DNA of 32,348 nt from Planctomycetaceae bacterium (lineage in GTDB: Bacteria > Planctomycetota > Planctomycetia > Pirellulales > Pirellulaceae). A model generated the notes under the pieces. It saw only the letters and a list, made by a program, of their open reading frames with translations, was not told where the DNA came from and ran no database searches. Location of the stretch: positions 1 through 32,348 of the forward strand of contig PAQH01000078.1 in the NCBI GenBank assembly GCA_002709225.1, written 5' to 3'. Numbering within the stretch: the stretch's first letter is position 1; each line of letters opens with the position of its first letter. This document shows positions 17,023 to 25,434 of the stretch, piece after piece. Both the position numbers and the translations under genes were made by a program.

Positions 17023-17232
17023 GTGATGCGTTCGAGTTCGAGGTAGTGGCAGTCTCCGTGACCAGATGGTTGCTACAAGCCAACGTGCTAAGTGACTGGT
17101 CACTACTTCCAACCAAACAATCTTGAAAACTGCAATAATTGCCCGCCAGGTAACGCAATTCGTTGCCGCGGTGCACAGCTTAAGTAATTCAATCTTTCTC
17201 TAGTCGTTCGTGTTGGCTTTACGGAGATCCCA

Positions 17233-17706
17233 ATGCCAGATGCCGAAGTAGACGGCGGTGTTTTTGATTTGGATCGAATTCGGCTTCTCGTCGAGTTGAT
17301 GAAGGAGCATGGACTAACCGAGATTGATCTACGAGAAGCAGAGCAGCAAGTCAGACTCTGCCTCGGGTCAACAGCCGTAACTGCCTCAACGGTCCCCACG
17401 CTTGCAGCGGTAGCAGCGCCGCCATCTGCTGCAGAGGCCTCGAGCGACAGTACACCCGAGCACATTGTTCTCATCAAGAGTCCAATGGTTGGGACGTACT
17501 ACTCAAAACCTAATCCGAACTCCGACCCCTACACCCGCGTTGGCGATCACGTCGACCCTACTACTACGGTCTGTATCATTGAAGCCATGAAGGTATTCAA
17601 TGAGATCCCGGCAGAAACAACCGGCAAGATCGTAGCGGTTCTGGTAGAAGATGAGGAACCGGTCGACGTCGGAAAACCGTTGTTCAAAGTCGACACCAGC
17701 CAATAG
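17233..17706 (+). CDS. accB: Biotin carboxyl carrier protein of acetyl-CoA carboxylase
   Basis: A 157-residue BCCP, normal length. It carries biotin for acetyl-CoA carboxylase, the first step of fatty acid synthesis. The N-terminal helix region (FDLDRIRLLVELMKEHGLTEIDL) matches AccB. An Ala/Pro/Ser-rich linker (about 46-75) follows, then the biotinyl domain with SPMVGTYY and the biotinylation motif EAMK, the modified Lys being residue 120. GGAG lies about 7 nt before ATG 17233. It is followed after 82 nt by accC, with a hairpin in the spacer. Confidence 0.97.
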   Translation: MPDAEVDGGVFDLDRIRLLVELMKEHGLTEIDLREAEQQVRLCLGSTAVTASTVPTLAAVAAPPSAAEASSDSTPEHIVLIKSPMVGTYYSKPNPNSDPYTRVGDHVDPTTTVCIIEAMKVFNEIPAETTGKIVAVLVEDEEPVDVGKPLFKVDTSQ

Positions 17707-17708
17707 AA

Positions 17709-17741
17709 ACGGCAAGCTGCTGTGAGCTTGTGGGTTGCCGT
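17709..17741 (+). promoter_or_regulatory. Intercistronic stem-loop between accB and accC
   Basis: ACGGCAAGCT (17709-17718) pairs with AGC (17725-17727) and TTGCCGT (17735-17741) around a small loop, with a 7-nt bulge on the 3' side. It starts 3 nt past the accB stop and lacks a T-run, so partial termination or mRNA processing is more likely than full termination. Confidence 0.4.
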
Positions 17742-17788
17742 CCCGTTCGTGTCGCCGTTCATTCACTTGCTGTCGCCAATAATTTCGC

Positions 17789-19132
17789 ATGTACAAACGC
17801 ATCCTGATCGCGAATCGCGGTGAAATCGCTTTAAGAATCATCCGCGCTTGTCGAGAGATGGGCATCGAAACCGTCGCGTTATTTAGTGAAGCCGACCGAG
17901 GTAGCAGCTACCTCGAACTAGCCGACGAAGCTTACTGTGTAGGTCCGCCCAAATCGGCACAAAGTTATCTGAAGACCGACCAAATCATTAGCGCGGCCGA
18001 AGTCGGCAACGTGGAAGCGATACACCCAGGCTATGGATTTCTAGCAGAGAACGCACATTTCAATGAAATCTGTCGCAGTTGCAATATCGATTTTATTGGC
18101 CCCACGCCGGAGGCAATGGAAAAACTCGGGGACAAGAACCACGCGAGAAGTATTGCGCGGGAAGCTAAGGTCCCAGTCGTACCCGGCAGCCCCGGGCTTC
18201 TGGAAAACGAAGACGAGGCGTTGGCGATCGCTCACAAGATCGGCTTTCCCGTCTTGATCAAAGCAACTGCCGGCGGCGGCGGCAAAGGCATGCGAGTCGC
18301 ATCCAACGACTTAGCTTTCAAGACGGCGTTTGGTCAAGCGAAAGTTGAAGCCGAAGCCGCGTTTGGCAATCCAGGAATGTATCTGGAAAAGTTCATCGAA
18401 CGCCCCCGCCATGTAGAAGTCCAAGTCTTAGCCGACCAACACGGAAACATCGTACATTTGTGGGAGCGAGACTGCTCGACGCAACGTCGCCACCAGAAGT
18501 TAATTGAGGAAAGCCCCGCTCCCAATCTTCCTGAAAAAACTCGCTTGGCCATGTGTGATGCTGCGGTTCGGCTTTGCCGCAAAGCCGAGTACACCAATGC
18601 GGGAACTGTTGAATTCATCGTTGACCAAGAGAACAATTTCTACTTCATCGAAGTCAATGCTCGTATCCAAGTCGAACACCCCGTTAGCGAAATGGTGACG
18701 GGCATCGACTTGATCAGGTCACAAATCGAAATCGCGGCGGGGAAACCACTTGCGCTCAAACAAAAAAACGTTCGCGTCCAAGGCGTGGCGATGGAGTGCC
18801 GCATTAACGCGGAAGACCCCGAACGCAATTTCCAGCCGTGTCCCGGCCGGATCGAGAAGATCTTTGCGCCTGGCGGCATGGGTGTCCGCTTCGATTCCCA
18901 TGCCCACCAAGGCTATACGGTACCACCTCACTATGACTCCATGATCGGCAAACTCATTGTCCACCAGCCGACGCGATCTGCCGCCATCGCCTGTATGCTG
19001 CGTGCTCTAAATGAACTTAGAATAGAGGGCATTCGCACGACAGTGCCGTTTCACCGTAAAGTATTACAACATGCTGACTTCGCCGAAGGGTTGGTAGATA
19101 CCACGTTTGTTGAACGGACCTGGTTAAGTTGA
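17789..19132 (+). CDS. accC: Biotin carboxylase subunit of acetyl-CoA carboxylase
   Basis: A 447-residue biotin carboxylase, standard length. It carboxylates the biotin on AccB with ATP and bicarbonate. The N-domain begins [22 protein letters not shown] and continues [10 protein letters not shown] (79-88). The ATP-grasp loop is [13 protein letters not shown] (158-170). Other landmarks are [19 protein letters not shown] (227-245), [20 protein letters not shown] (286-305) with the metal-binding Glu and Asn, and the C-terminal [15 protein letters not shown]. It runs with accB, and the next gene starts 2 nt past its stop. No clear Shine-Dalgarno is seen. Confidence 0.98.
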   Translation: MYKRILIANRGEIALRIIRACREMGIETVALFSEADRGSSYLELADEAYCVGPPKSAQSYLKTDQIISAAEVGNVEAIHPGYGFLAENAHFNEICRSCNIDFIGPTPEAMEKLGDKNHARSIAREAKVPVVPGSPGLLENEDEALAIAHKIGFPVLIKATAGGGGKGMRVASNDLAFKTAFGQAKVEAEAAFGNPGMYLEKFIERPRHVEVQVLADQHGNIVHLWERDCSTQRRHQKLIEESPAPNLPEKTRLAMCDAAVRLCRKAEYTNAGTVEFIVDQENNFYFIEVNARIQVEHPVSEMVTGIDLIRSQIEIAAGKPLALKQKNVRVQGVAMECRINAEDPERNFQPCPGRIEKIFAPGGMGVRFDSHAHQGYTVPPHYDSMIGKLIVHQPTRSAAIACMLRALNELRIEGIRTTVPFHRKVLQHADFAEGLVDTTFVERTWLS

Positions 19133-19133
19133 A

Positions 19134-20276
19134 TTGTCGCACACCACGATTGGCCATCTCCGTGTCGCGCTCATCATCACCGAACTTGGGGTCGGTGGTG
19201 CCGAACGTTCAATAACGAACTTGGCGATCGGCTTAGACCGCAAGCGTTTTGTTCCGACCGTTGTTTCTCTAGCTCCACCGCCAAGCACCAACCACGACCT
19301 TTTCGTGGAACAACTTGCCGCCTCTGATGTGCCGGTCGAGTTTCTGGGACTTCGCAGTCCTTGGCAATACCTCAGAGGAGTCCGGGCTCTACGTCATCGG
19401 TTGACCCAGATTGCGCCAGACGTCATCCAGAGCTTCCTTTTCCATGCGAACGTCTTGACCGCCCAAGCAGCGAGCCGAATCAATACGAGTCATGTGACAG
19501 GTGTTCGCGTCGCAGATCCGAGCCGCTGGCGGGCATGGCTCGAACGTATCGCCACGCGACGCGTCGACAAGATAGCCTGTGTAAGCCAATCCGTCGCGGA
19601 ACATTGTCAGTATTTTTCTGATTTCGCTGCGGAGAAACTTTGTGTCATACGAAATGGAATCGATCTGACAACGTTGCAGAACGTGAAGGCAATCAATCTA
19701 GAAACACTGGGACTACGCCCAGGCCGTAAAGCCGTCGTCTTCGCAGGACGATTACATCCGCAAAAATCCGTCCCTTGGCTCCTGCAAGCAGCTGCAAGAT
19801 TTCTTTGCAGACTGCCTGACTACGATCTCATTGTCGCCGGAGACGGCCCGCAACGCACCTCGCTCGAAAACCAAGCACGCGAGTTGAACATCGCGAACCA
19901 GGTCCACTTTGTGGGCTATCGTTCAGATCTACTTGAAGTGCTGGCCGCCTCACAGATGGTAGTGCTCGCCTCTAGATGGGAAGGCATGCCCAACGTACTT
20001 ATGGAAGCAATGGCACTCGCAAAACCAATTGTTGCCATCCGTGCCGAGGGAGTTAGCGAATTGCTACACGACACTGATCCTACCCAATTGGTACATACAC
20101 ACGATGTCGAAGCATTTGCAGAATGCGTCATGCGCATCGCACAAGATCCCATATTAGCCAAATCGATTGGCCAACAGAATCGTCAACGCATCCAACAGCA
20201 CTTCTCCTTGCGCACTACGATCAACGCGTATGAACAACTCTACCTGTCTGTCGCAAAGCACAACGCCAGTCGTTAA
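19134..20276 (+). CDS. Glycosyltransferase family 4 (GT-B fold)
   Basis: A 380-residue protein with the GT4 layout. The N-terminal domain opens with VALIITELGVGGAERSITNLA (GGAE loop), and the middle holds CVSQSVAEH and VIRNGIDLT. The C-terminal nucleotide-sugar domain has VVFAGRLHPQKSVPWLL, LIVAGDGPQ, VHFVGYRSDLLEVLAASQMVVLASRWEGMPNVLMEAMALAKPIVA and the E-x7-E motif. It probably adds a sugar to a cell-surface glycan or lipid; the sugar and acceptor cannot be told. The start is a TTG 2 nt after the accC stop, with no other usual start codon nearby in frame, which suggests translational coupling to accC. No transmembrane segment is visible. Confidence 0.9.
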   Translation: MSHTTIGHLRVALIITELGVGGAERSITNLAIGLDRKRFVPTVVSLAPPPSTNHDLFVEQLAASDVPVEFLGLRSPWQYLRGVRALRHRLTQIAPDVIQSFLFHANVLTAQAASRINTSHVTGVRVADPSRWRAWLERIATRRVDKIACVSQSVAEHCQYFSDFAAEKLCVIRNGIDLTTLQNVKAINLETLGLRPGRKAVVFAGRLHPQKSVPWLLQAAARFLCRLPDYDLIVAGDGPQRTSLENQARELNIANQVHFVGYRSDLLEVLAASQMVVLASRWEGMPNVLMEAMALAKPIVAIRAEGVSELLHDTDPTQLVHTHDVEAFAECVMRIAQDPILAKSIGQQNRQRIQQHFSLRTTINAYEQLYLSVAKHNASR

Positions 20277-20363
20277 CCTGTTGCTGGAAAACAAGAACCA
20301 CGCAAATCTCAACCGCCTCTTCATATTTGATCCGATCCCCCTATTTCTATTATTTCCATCGAC

Positions 20364-20398
20364 AACTTGTCTGCTAATCACAACCAGCTAGACAAGTT
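20364..20398 (+). promoter_or_regulatory. Hairpin just upstream of the rsmH ribosome-binding site
   Basis: AACTTGTCT (20364-20372) and AGACAAGTT (20390-20398) are perfect 9-bp complements. An inner GCT/AGC pair extends the stem past one bulged T. It ends 6 nt before GAGGGGAG (20405-20412), the rsmH Shine-Dalgarno. It may end upstream transcription or modulate rsmH; no T-run follows. Confidence 0.4.
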
Positions 20399-20422
20399 AC
20401 CCGCGAGGGGAGTTTCGCTACC

Positions 20423-21349
20423 GTGTCTCAACCTGTGGACTCTTGCTCGAGTCACCTGCCGGTAATGGTCGAAGAGGTAATTCGTTATCTTAACATTCAA
20501 CCTGGCCAAACGATTGTCGACGGAACACTGGGGGGAGGTGGTCATTCCCGAGCACTGGCACACTTGGTAGGTAATCGGGGGAGAGTAATTGGTTTGGATC
20601 GTGACCCTTCAGCAATTGCACGTGCCGAACAACAACTCACGGGACTTCCCGTTTTGGTAGCCCAAGCCAGTTACTGTGAGTTGCCTGAAATCCTGAATGA
20701 AATTAAGTGCCAAGGTGTCGACGGCGTTCTATTAGACTTGGGCTTCTCTAGTGATCAACTTGGCGATCCTGATCGTGGCTTCAGTTTTTCGTCCGATGGC
20801 CCACTCGATCTTCGGTTCGACTCTACTTCTGGCAAGCCAGCCTGGCAGCTTATTAATCAACTCAGTGAAAACCACATCGCGGATTTGATATACGAATTCG
20901 GGGAAGAGCGTTTCAGCCGCAGAATTGCTAGACGTATTGTCGCACAGCGCAAATCTCAACCACTGCACACAGCACGTGAACTGGCTGAACTGGTGCGATC
21001 CTGCGTCCCACGTTCGAAGAAAAGTACGATTGACGCCGCAACACGTACCTTTCAAGCATTGCGGATTTTCGTAAACGATGAACTCGGTCGATTGGACAAA
21101 GCCTTGCGTATTCTCCCTCAGTGCCTTCTCCCCGGTGGAACTCTGGCAATCATCAGCTTTCACTCACTAGAAGACCGAAAAGTAAAACGGGCATTTCGTG
21201 AACATGCGCAACTAGAAATTGTGACCAAGAAACCCGTCGTTCCGACCACCGCAGAAAGAGAAACCAACCCACGCAGTCGCAGTGCCAAGTTGCGTGTTGC
21301 CCGCCGTAACGTCGATGACAACAAGTCGGTGCAGAGCAGGACCCTGTAA
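20423..21349 (+). CDS. rsmH: 16S rRNA (cytosine1402-N4)-methyltransferase
   Basis: A 308-residue RsmH (MraW), usual length. It N4-methylates C1402 of 16S rRNA in the decoding centre, using S-adenosylmethionine. Landmarks are HLPVMVEEVIRYLNI at the N-terminus, the SAM loop VDGTLGGGGHSRA (33-45), GLDRDPSAI, VDGVLLDLGFSSDQLGDPDRGFSF, GPLDLRF, ATRTFQALRIFVNDEL, and the C-terminal ISFHSLEDRKVKRAF and NPRSRSAKLRVARR. The GTG start at 20423 has GAGGGGAG about 10 nt upstream. It is outside the usual mraZ-mraW-ftsL-ftsI cell-wall cluster, in line with the altered division gene clusters of planctomycetes. Confidence 0.97.
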   Translation: MSQPVDSCSSHLPVMVEEVIRYLNIQPGQTIVDGTLGGGGHSRALAHLVGNRGRVIGLDRDPSAIARAEQQLTGLPVLVAQASYCELPEILNEIKCQGVDGVLLDLGFSSDQLGDPDRGFSFSSDGPLDLRFDSTSGKPAWQLINQLSENHIADLIYEFGEERFSRRIARRIVAQRKSQPLHTARELAELVRSCVPRSKKSTIDAATRTFQALRIFVNDELGRLDKALRILPQCLLPGGTLAIISFHSLEDRKVKRAFREHAQLEIVTKKPVVPTTAERETNPRSRSAKLRVARRNVDDNKSVQSRTL

Positions 21350-21374
21350 ACCGTTCTGAATCCTTAATCGGCGA

Positions 21375-21794
21375 CTATCGCGTGCGCCGAGACGAACGAA
21401 TTCTCGCGAGTTTTCGTCGCTTGTCTTTCTTTAGGAAACTACGTTCCACAATTTCTGGATCATACTGGGTCCAGGTTTCTCGCATATTCGTAGCATGCAT
21501 CTTTCGGAGCACGTTGCCTTCCAGAGGATCGTGCCAAACGGCCACATAACAACCGAGTCGCCAATCACGGTGTGGAATTTGAGATACCCGCTTGATCATT
21601 CGCCAATCGCGTATTTGGTACCGACCGGCTGCGGAAGACCAATCATAGAAAATCACCTGGTCGAGTACGTGACGACCTTTGTCGTTGTAATAGTGGTTAA
21701 GCTCCACTAAATCAACATGGTCGGTCGGCAGATCTTCGATGGGATTCAAACCAACCATCGAAAGACACACGGTCAACGAAATGGAGATTCCCAC
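21375..21794 (-). CDS. Conserved hypothetical protein, planctomycete type
   Basis: A 139-residue protein of unknown function. The start is a GTG at 21794, fixed by a strong AAGGAGG about 9 nt upstream. The N-terminus has a short hydrophobic stretch (ISISLTVCLSMVGL) that could be a weak signal. Conserved-looking parts are DHVDLVELNHYYNDKGRHVLDQVIFYDWS and RYQIRDWRMIK, which I recall from hypothetical proteins of related planctomycetes. The C-terminus is very basic (KKDKRRKLARIRSSRRTR). No catalytic motif is seen. It is convergent with rsmH, with 25 bp between the stops. Confidence 0.75.
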   Translation of the reverse strand: MGISISLTVCLSMVGLNPIEDLPTDHVDLVELNHYYNDKGRHVLDQVIFYDWSSAAGRYQIRDWRMIKRVSQIPHRDWRLGCYVAVWHDPLEGNVLRKMHATNMRETWTQYDPEIVERSFLKKDKRRKLARIRSSRRTR

Positions 21795-21976
21795 CTCGGT
21801 TGCCTCCTTGATCCCAGGTACGGAATGGGACTCGACAACTCCCGCTCACTCCATTATCGGTTGCGAATGGTCGATTTCTTTGAAGAACCATCCCCGCGAC
21901 CTTGTTTTCCACAATCCTACCGGGAAAATCGACAGATTATTCCCGGGTTTTCTTGCCAGCAAACCGGCAATTGGCT

Positions 21977-22720
21977 TCACTTCTTTTGTGCCTTACGGCC
22001 CCGGTACTCTTGCATAACCTCGCGCGGATTAGATTGAAAATAGTCACGACATCCGCCACAACAAACGTAGTAGGTCTTACCTTCAAACATTACCGGTATA
22101 GTGCCTTTACCGCCACTCACAACACATTCGATAAAACTAGCTTGCTTGCCGAAATCACTTCCACGCCTGGTATAACCTACCTCGGAAATACGCAAAAAAC
22201 GTCCGGAAGCAGTCTGCCTTTCATAGAGCGTTATCAAGCGATTGCCTTTCGCCACCAGCCGTAACGTCACACGCGCCGGCATATTCTTGGCGGGTTTTTC
22301 CGCAGTCAGCACTAGCCTAGATTGCTTGTCAAATCGCCCCTTGTATTGTGTCATCAACCCACTTTCACTCGCGGTGGCCTTAAGTAGGAACAAACCGGGT
22401 TCGCCCCCGGGACGTAGTTCTCCCCGTTGGAAGACATGCGACTGTTTTGAAGTAAATTCCAGACTCGCGTGCTGTGGAGAAATCTTCCAGACCCACGTCG
22501 ATCGTTCTATCCACCCACCCTTTGTAGATCCTCTTCGAATTTGTCCAACTCCACGCCATTTGCCCACAAAATCGCGCAACCGAATCAACCGGTGTTGCTC
22601 AACCTTGCGCGTCAGACCGTCCTCACGCCGCTCATCCGATGCAATACCTGTGGCAAGCGCGGTGAGAATGCAAGTCGCCTTTGCTACGTTTTCCCAGGTC
22701 TGACTCGAAATTGCGAACAT
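21977..22720 (-). CDS. Hypothetical protein: beta-barrel-like domain plus TRASH/YHS-like cysteine cluster
   Basis: A 247-residue protein with two parts. Residues about 48-190 (FVGKWRGVGQIRRG...WIERSTWVWKI...LTLRLVA) resemble the lipocalin-like beta-barrels of DUF1579/nitrobindin-type proteins. Residues 199-238 hold Cys199, Cys220, Cys221 and Cys224 in ECVV...TYYVCCGGCRDYFQSNP. This spacing and the F..NP ending match TRASH/YHS metal-binding modules, which bind copper or other soft metals. A weak hydrophobic N-terminus (CILTALATGIA) may be a signal peptide. The 182 bp up to the next gene on this strand hold only that gene's leader. The domain readings are by eye; metal binding is inference. Confidence 0.7.
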   Translation of the reverse strand: MFAISSQTWENVAKATCILTALATGIASDERREDGLTRKVEQHRLIRLRDFVGKWRGVGQIRRGSTKGGWIERSTWVWKISPQHASLEFTSKQSHVFQRGELRPGGEPGLFLLKATASESGLMTQYKGRFDKQSRLVLTAEKPAKNMPARVTLRLVAKGNRLITLYERQTASGRFLRISEVGYTRRGSDFGKQASFIECVVSGGKGTIPVMFEGKTYYVCCGGCRDYFQSNPREVMQEYRGRKAQKK

Positions 22721-22760
22721 ACTTTTTTTTGCGCAGATAACACCGCATTAACAGAATAAG

Positions 22761-23975
22761 TCAACAGCGATCTACTGCTACCTCCCGCATAAATACTGCC
22801 AGGCTGGCCGTAAGACCATGCACGAAATTTTGACTTCCGACAGGACCGAATTCACCTGCGGCAAAAATACCCGCTAGAGGAATCTCCCCAAAGTACTCCG
22901 TGACGAGCCCCACGTCATGGTCAGTTGCATCGAAGAGCCGCGTTCCACGACCGTTGCAAGAAAAGAGTAATCCAGCCAGGGGTTCCTGCTTCAGGTGGAC
23001 AGCCTCACTGAGCAGCTGCCGCATTTCACCATCCGCAGTGGCTTGGTCACGCACGTGAAATTGGACTGTTTGGCCGCTGCGGAAGTAATCGCCAACTGTC
23101 ATCGCTCCCGTCTCGGAATCGATCCCCGTGACGTTTCGCACGAGGAAGTCACCCTGACCACGATGGTCCTGGTATTCGCTGACAACCCGCCCAAGATGAA
23201 GTCCGCAGTGCACAAGCTCTTTCTCCGAATTGGGTAGTGTCTCAAACAGCTGCTGGAATTTTGTCATCGCTGCCTGGCCGCCCAACTCCTGAATAATCTT
23301 GCCCTCGGCTCGTGTCACCACAAAAGGCTCTCCAATTGGCCGGCAGCCTTGAGAGACTACTGGGCAAACTTGTGGACTGCCAGAAAGCAAGACACAAACC
23401 GCACCATGCGAAAAAGCCTCCGTCCCCCAAAGAAGCGCATTCCCTCCCGGCTGGTGAGCTGCACTGGCCATCCCACCAACGACACGACAACCCCGAAATC
23501 TCGCATCTACCTGCTGAAGCAACGACTCCGCGGGAAAACTGAAAGGCTCACCAAGCACGATCAAGCTTGCATCATCGGGGTAACTCTCTAGCAGTTCATC
23601 AGGCCAACCTAGAATTTCATTACCTTCAGCAGTAGCTTCAAACGTCAGGTGCATTGTCATGACCTGAGTTGCCGGCAGCTTTGCTAACCAAACAGACACG
23701 GCCGGCGAGGCCTCTATTTCGGCACCTGTCCCTATAACAGATGTTGCCGCGCAGCCCACCAGGCATCCAGTATCCAACAAACCTGTCAATGTCTTCGCGA
23801 TGTAATCTGCGTAGTGCACTCGATCAGCCGAAACAAACACAAACGCCAAATCCGGAGTAGTTTCCAGTTGGGCAAGCGCCTGTTCAGACACTTCGTGTAA
23901 TGCTGTATCGAGGTCCAGTACGGTCGATAAGGACGACGCAAATCGAGTAGAAGAAGTCTGTACGCTGGGCAACAT
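22761..23975 (-). CDS. FIST N- and C-domain protein
   Basis: A 404-residue protein. The FIST_N domain (about 30-220) includes PDLAFVFVSADRVHYADYIAKTL, GCLVGCAATSVIGTGAEIE and CRVVGGMASAAHQPGGNALLW. The FIST_C domain (about 230-385) ends with the characteristic LAGLLFSCNGRGTRLFD...VTEYFGEIPLAGIFAAGEFGPVGSQNFVHGLTASLAVF. FIST domains are thought to be small-ligand sensors, often joined to signalling modules; here no output domain is attached. It begins 14 nt past the stop of the membrane protein gene at 23990, so the two are likely co-transcribed. Confidence 0.9.
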   Translation of the reverse strand: MLPSVQTSSTRFASSLSTVLDLDTALHEVSEQALAQLETTPDLAFVFVSADRVHYADYIAKTLTGLLDTGCLVGCAATSVIGTGAEIEASPAVSVWLAKLPATQVMTMHLTFEATAEGNEILGWPDELLESYPDDASLIVLGEPFSFPAESLLQQVDARFRGCRVVGGMASAAHQPGGNALLWGTEAFSHGAVCVLLSGSPQVCPVVSQGCRPIGEPFVVTRAEGKIIQELGGQAAMTKFQQLFETLPNSEKELVHCGLHLGRVVSEYQDHRGQGDFLVRNVTGIDSETGAMTVGDYFRSGQTVQFHVRDQATADGEMRQLLSEAVHLKQEPLAGLLFSCNGRGTRLFDATDHDVGLVTEYFGEIPLAGIFAAGEFGPVGSQNFVHGLTASLAVFMREVAVDRC

Positions 23976-23989
23976 GACGACAACTGTTC

Positions 23990-25381
23990 CTACACTTTGC
24001 GCAGTCGCGACCAGCGATCGAACAAACCGATCCCCAGCAACGCCGGAAAAAACACCGCCCCTGCATCCACAAAACGGCCCAGGGGAGGTGTCGTGATGAT
24101 GATCAACAACAACTTCATGCCAGCGAACAATAACGCCACCAATAAGAGCGCATTAAATGGGAAATGTGTTGAAGCGGAATTACCACCATCCTTCAGCCGG
24201 CCTGCTGGCAACCTACCCATTGTTCGCACAACTACGCACCCATGCAGCGTTAATAGCCCAAATAATCCGCCAAGATAAACTGGGTTCTGGACGAGATCCA
24301 ACAACGTCACACAAACTCCACGCCACGCCGCCTTTGCCAACCAGGTTAGGTAGTAGCCCGGTCTAGCGATAATAATCGCCACCGCCAAACGCCGCAGTTC
24401 AGTATTAACGCGAGGCTGGTCATCCCCATAAACGTGCTGGGCAGAGGGGACAAACACCTTCCAGGTGTTGAAATCGAAACGGTTTTCGATCTCCATGTAC
24501 TGGAGAGTTGGCTTGGCGGAATGTTCGGGATGACGAGCCAGAGCCTGTTTTCGTGTCGCGAGCGCAGTTTCCGCCAGTGGCTGAAGATCTGGTGCCAATT
24601 CAGAGACCATGTCAGGTGTCAAGAACACACCGACAGTACCCACAAAATTATTCCCGCCAAAACTCACCAAAGCGAAATGCCCGATCACCCACCAACGTAC
24701 CGCGCAATAGGCAAACAGTGGAACCAAGCCGCAAGCTGCCAACTTGGAACCCAGCCAATGAATCTTATTGCCAGCGTGTGACTCGTCTCTGGTGCGCATC
24801 CAGTACAAACCGGTCCCCAGAAGTGGAAGCAACAATACAAGAAATAGATAAGCCGGCCTAACCTGGTATGTAGCAAAACAGCCCGCGGAGAGCAGAAGCC
24901 ATAACCAGATGCTGCGATTGCCAGCAACAACCCACAGTAACACCCCCACCGTAGCCACGGAGATGGACGAACCCAGGGAATCCGCAATCAAGTTGTTGAC
25001 GTAACCAAACAGGATGTTCGAATACAAGAGCGGAGAAGCCGCTGCAAACGCACGCCAACGAGACCCCAGCAGCCGACAAACGCCTAAATAGAATATGCAG
25101 ACCGCAACAAAGTGGACGGCGAGCTGACAGCCCGGCACTGCTGCAGCGTGTTTAGCAAGACTGCCAGTGACACGAAGGAAGATTGGATATCCACAAGTGC
25201 GCGAATGCTCAAAGGCTGCCGGCAACGAGTCCAGCGGAAATCTCTGGTAGCTTAGCGTGTCTGGAGTGGCATGTGGATGCAATCGGCTTGTCGCCGCCAG
25301 AAATATTGTCAGGACAATACCTTGGACAACCAACCAAGCAAACGGGTAGCGAAGCCACCGAGGGAACGATTTGGCAACCAT
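23990..25381 (-). CDS. Polytopic membrane protein, GT-C-like glycosyltransferase
   Basis: A 463-residue integral membrane protein with about ten hydrophobic helices, starting at WLVVQGIVLTIFLAATS. The first periplasmic loop has PDTLSYQRFPLDSL and RTCGYPIFLR, with Asp41, Arg61 and GYP at 64-66. This resembles the acidic residue and GYP pattern of GT-C enzymes that use lipid-linked sugars. A soluble loop (about 245-330) separates the later helices. Which sugar or acceptor is involved is unknown, and a purely structural membrane role cannot be excluded. It lies between ftsH (upstream, 53-bp gap) and the FIST gene, all on the minus strand. Confidence 0.7.
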   Translation of the reverse strand: MVAKSFPRWLRYPFAWLVVQGIVLTIFLAATSRLHPHATPDTLSYQRFPLDSLPAAFEHSRTCGYPIFLRVTGSLAKHAAAVPGCQLAVHFVAVCIFYLGVCRLLGSRWRAFAAASPLLYSNILFGYVNNLIADSLGSSISVATVGVLLWVVAGNRSIWLWLLLSAGCFATYQVRPAYLFLVLLLPLLGTGLYWMRTRDESHAGNKIHWLGSKLAACGLVPLFAYCAVRWWVIGHFALVSFGGNNFVGTVGVFLTPDMVSELAPDLQPLAETALATRKQALARHPEHSAKPTLQYMEIENRFDFNTWKVFVPSAQHVYGDDQPRVNTELRRLAVAIIIARPGYYLTWLAKAAWRGVCVTLLDLVQNPVYLGGLFGLLTLHGCVVVRTMGRLPAGRLKDGGNSASTHFPFNALLLVALLFAGMKLLLIIITTPPLGRFVDAGAVFFPALLGIGLFDRWSRLRKV

Positions 25382-25434
25382 AAAGATCTATCAATCAAGA
25401 TTTTCGACCGGTCGCTCCAAAACAAACTTTATTG

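Noticed and set aside
25405..25414. CGACCGGTCG palindrome after ftsH as a terminator
   Set aside because: The perfect 10-bp palindrome would leave almost no loop, and no T-run follows on the minus strand.
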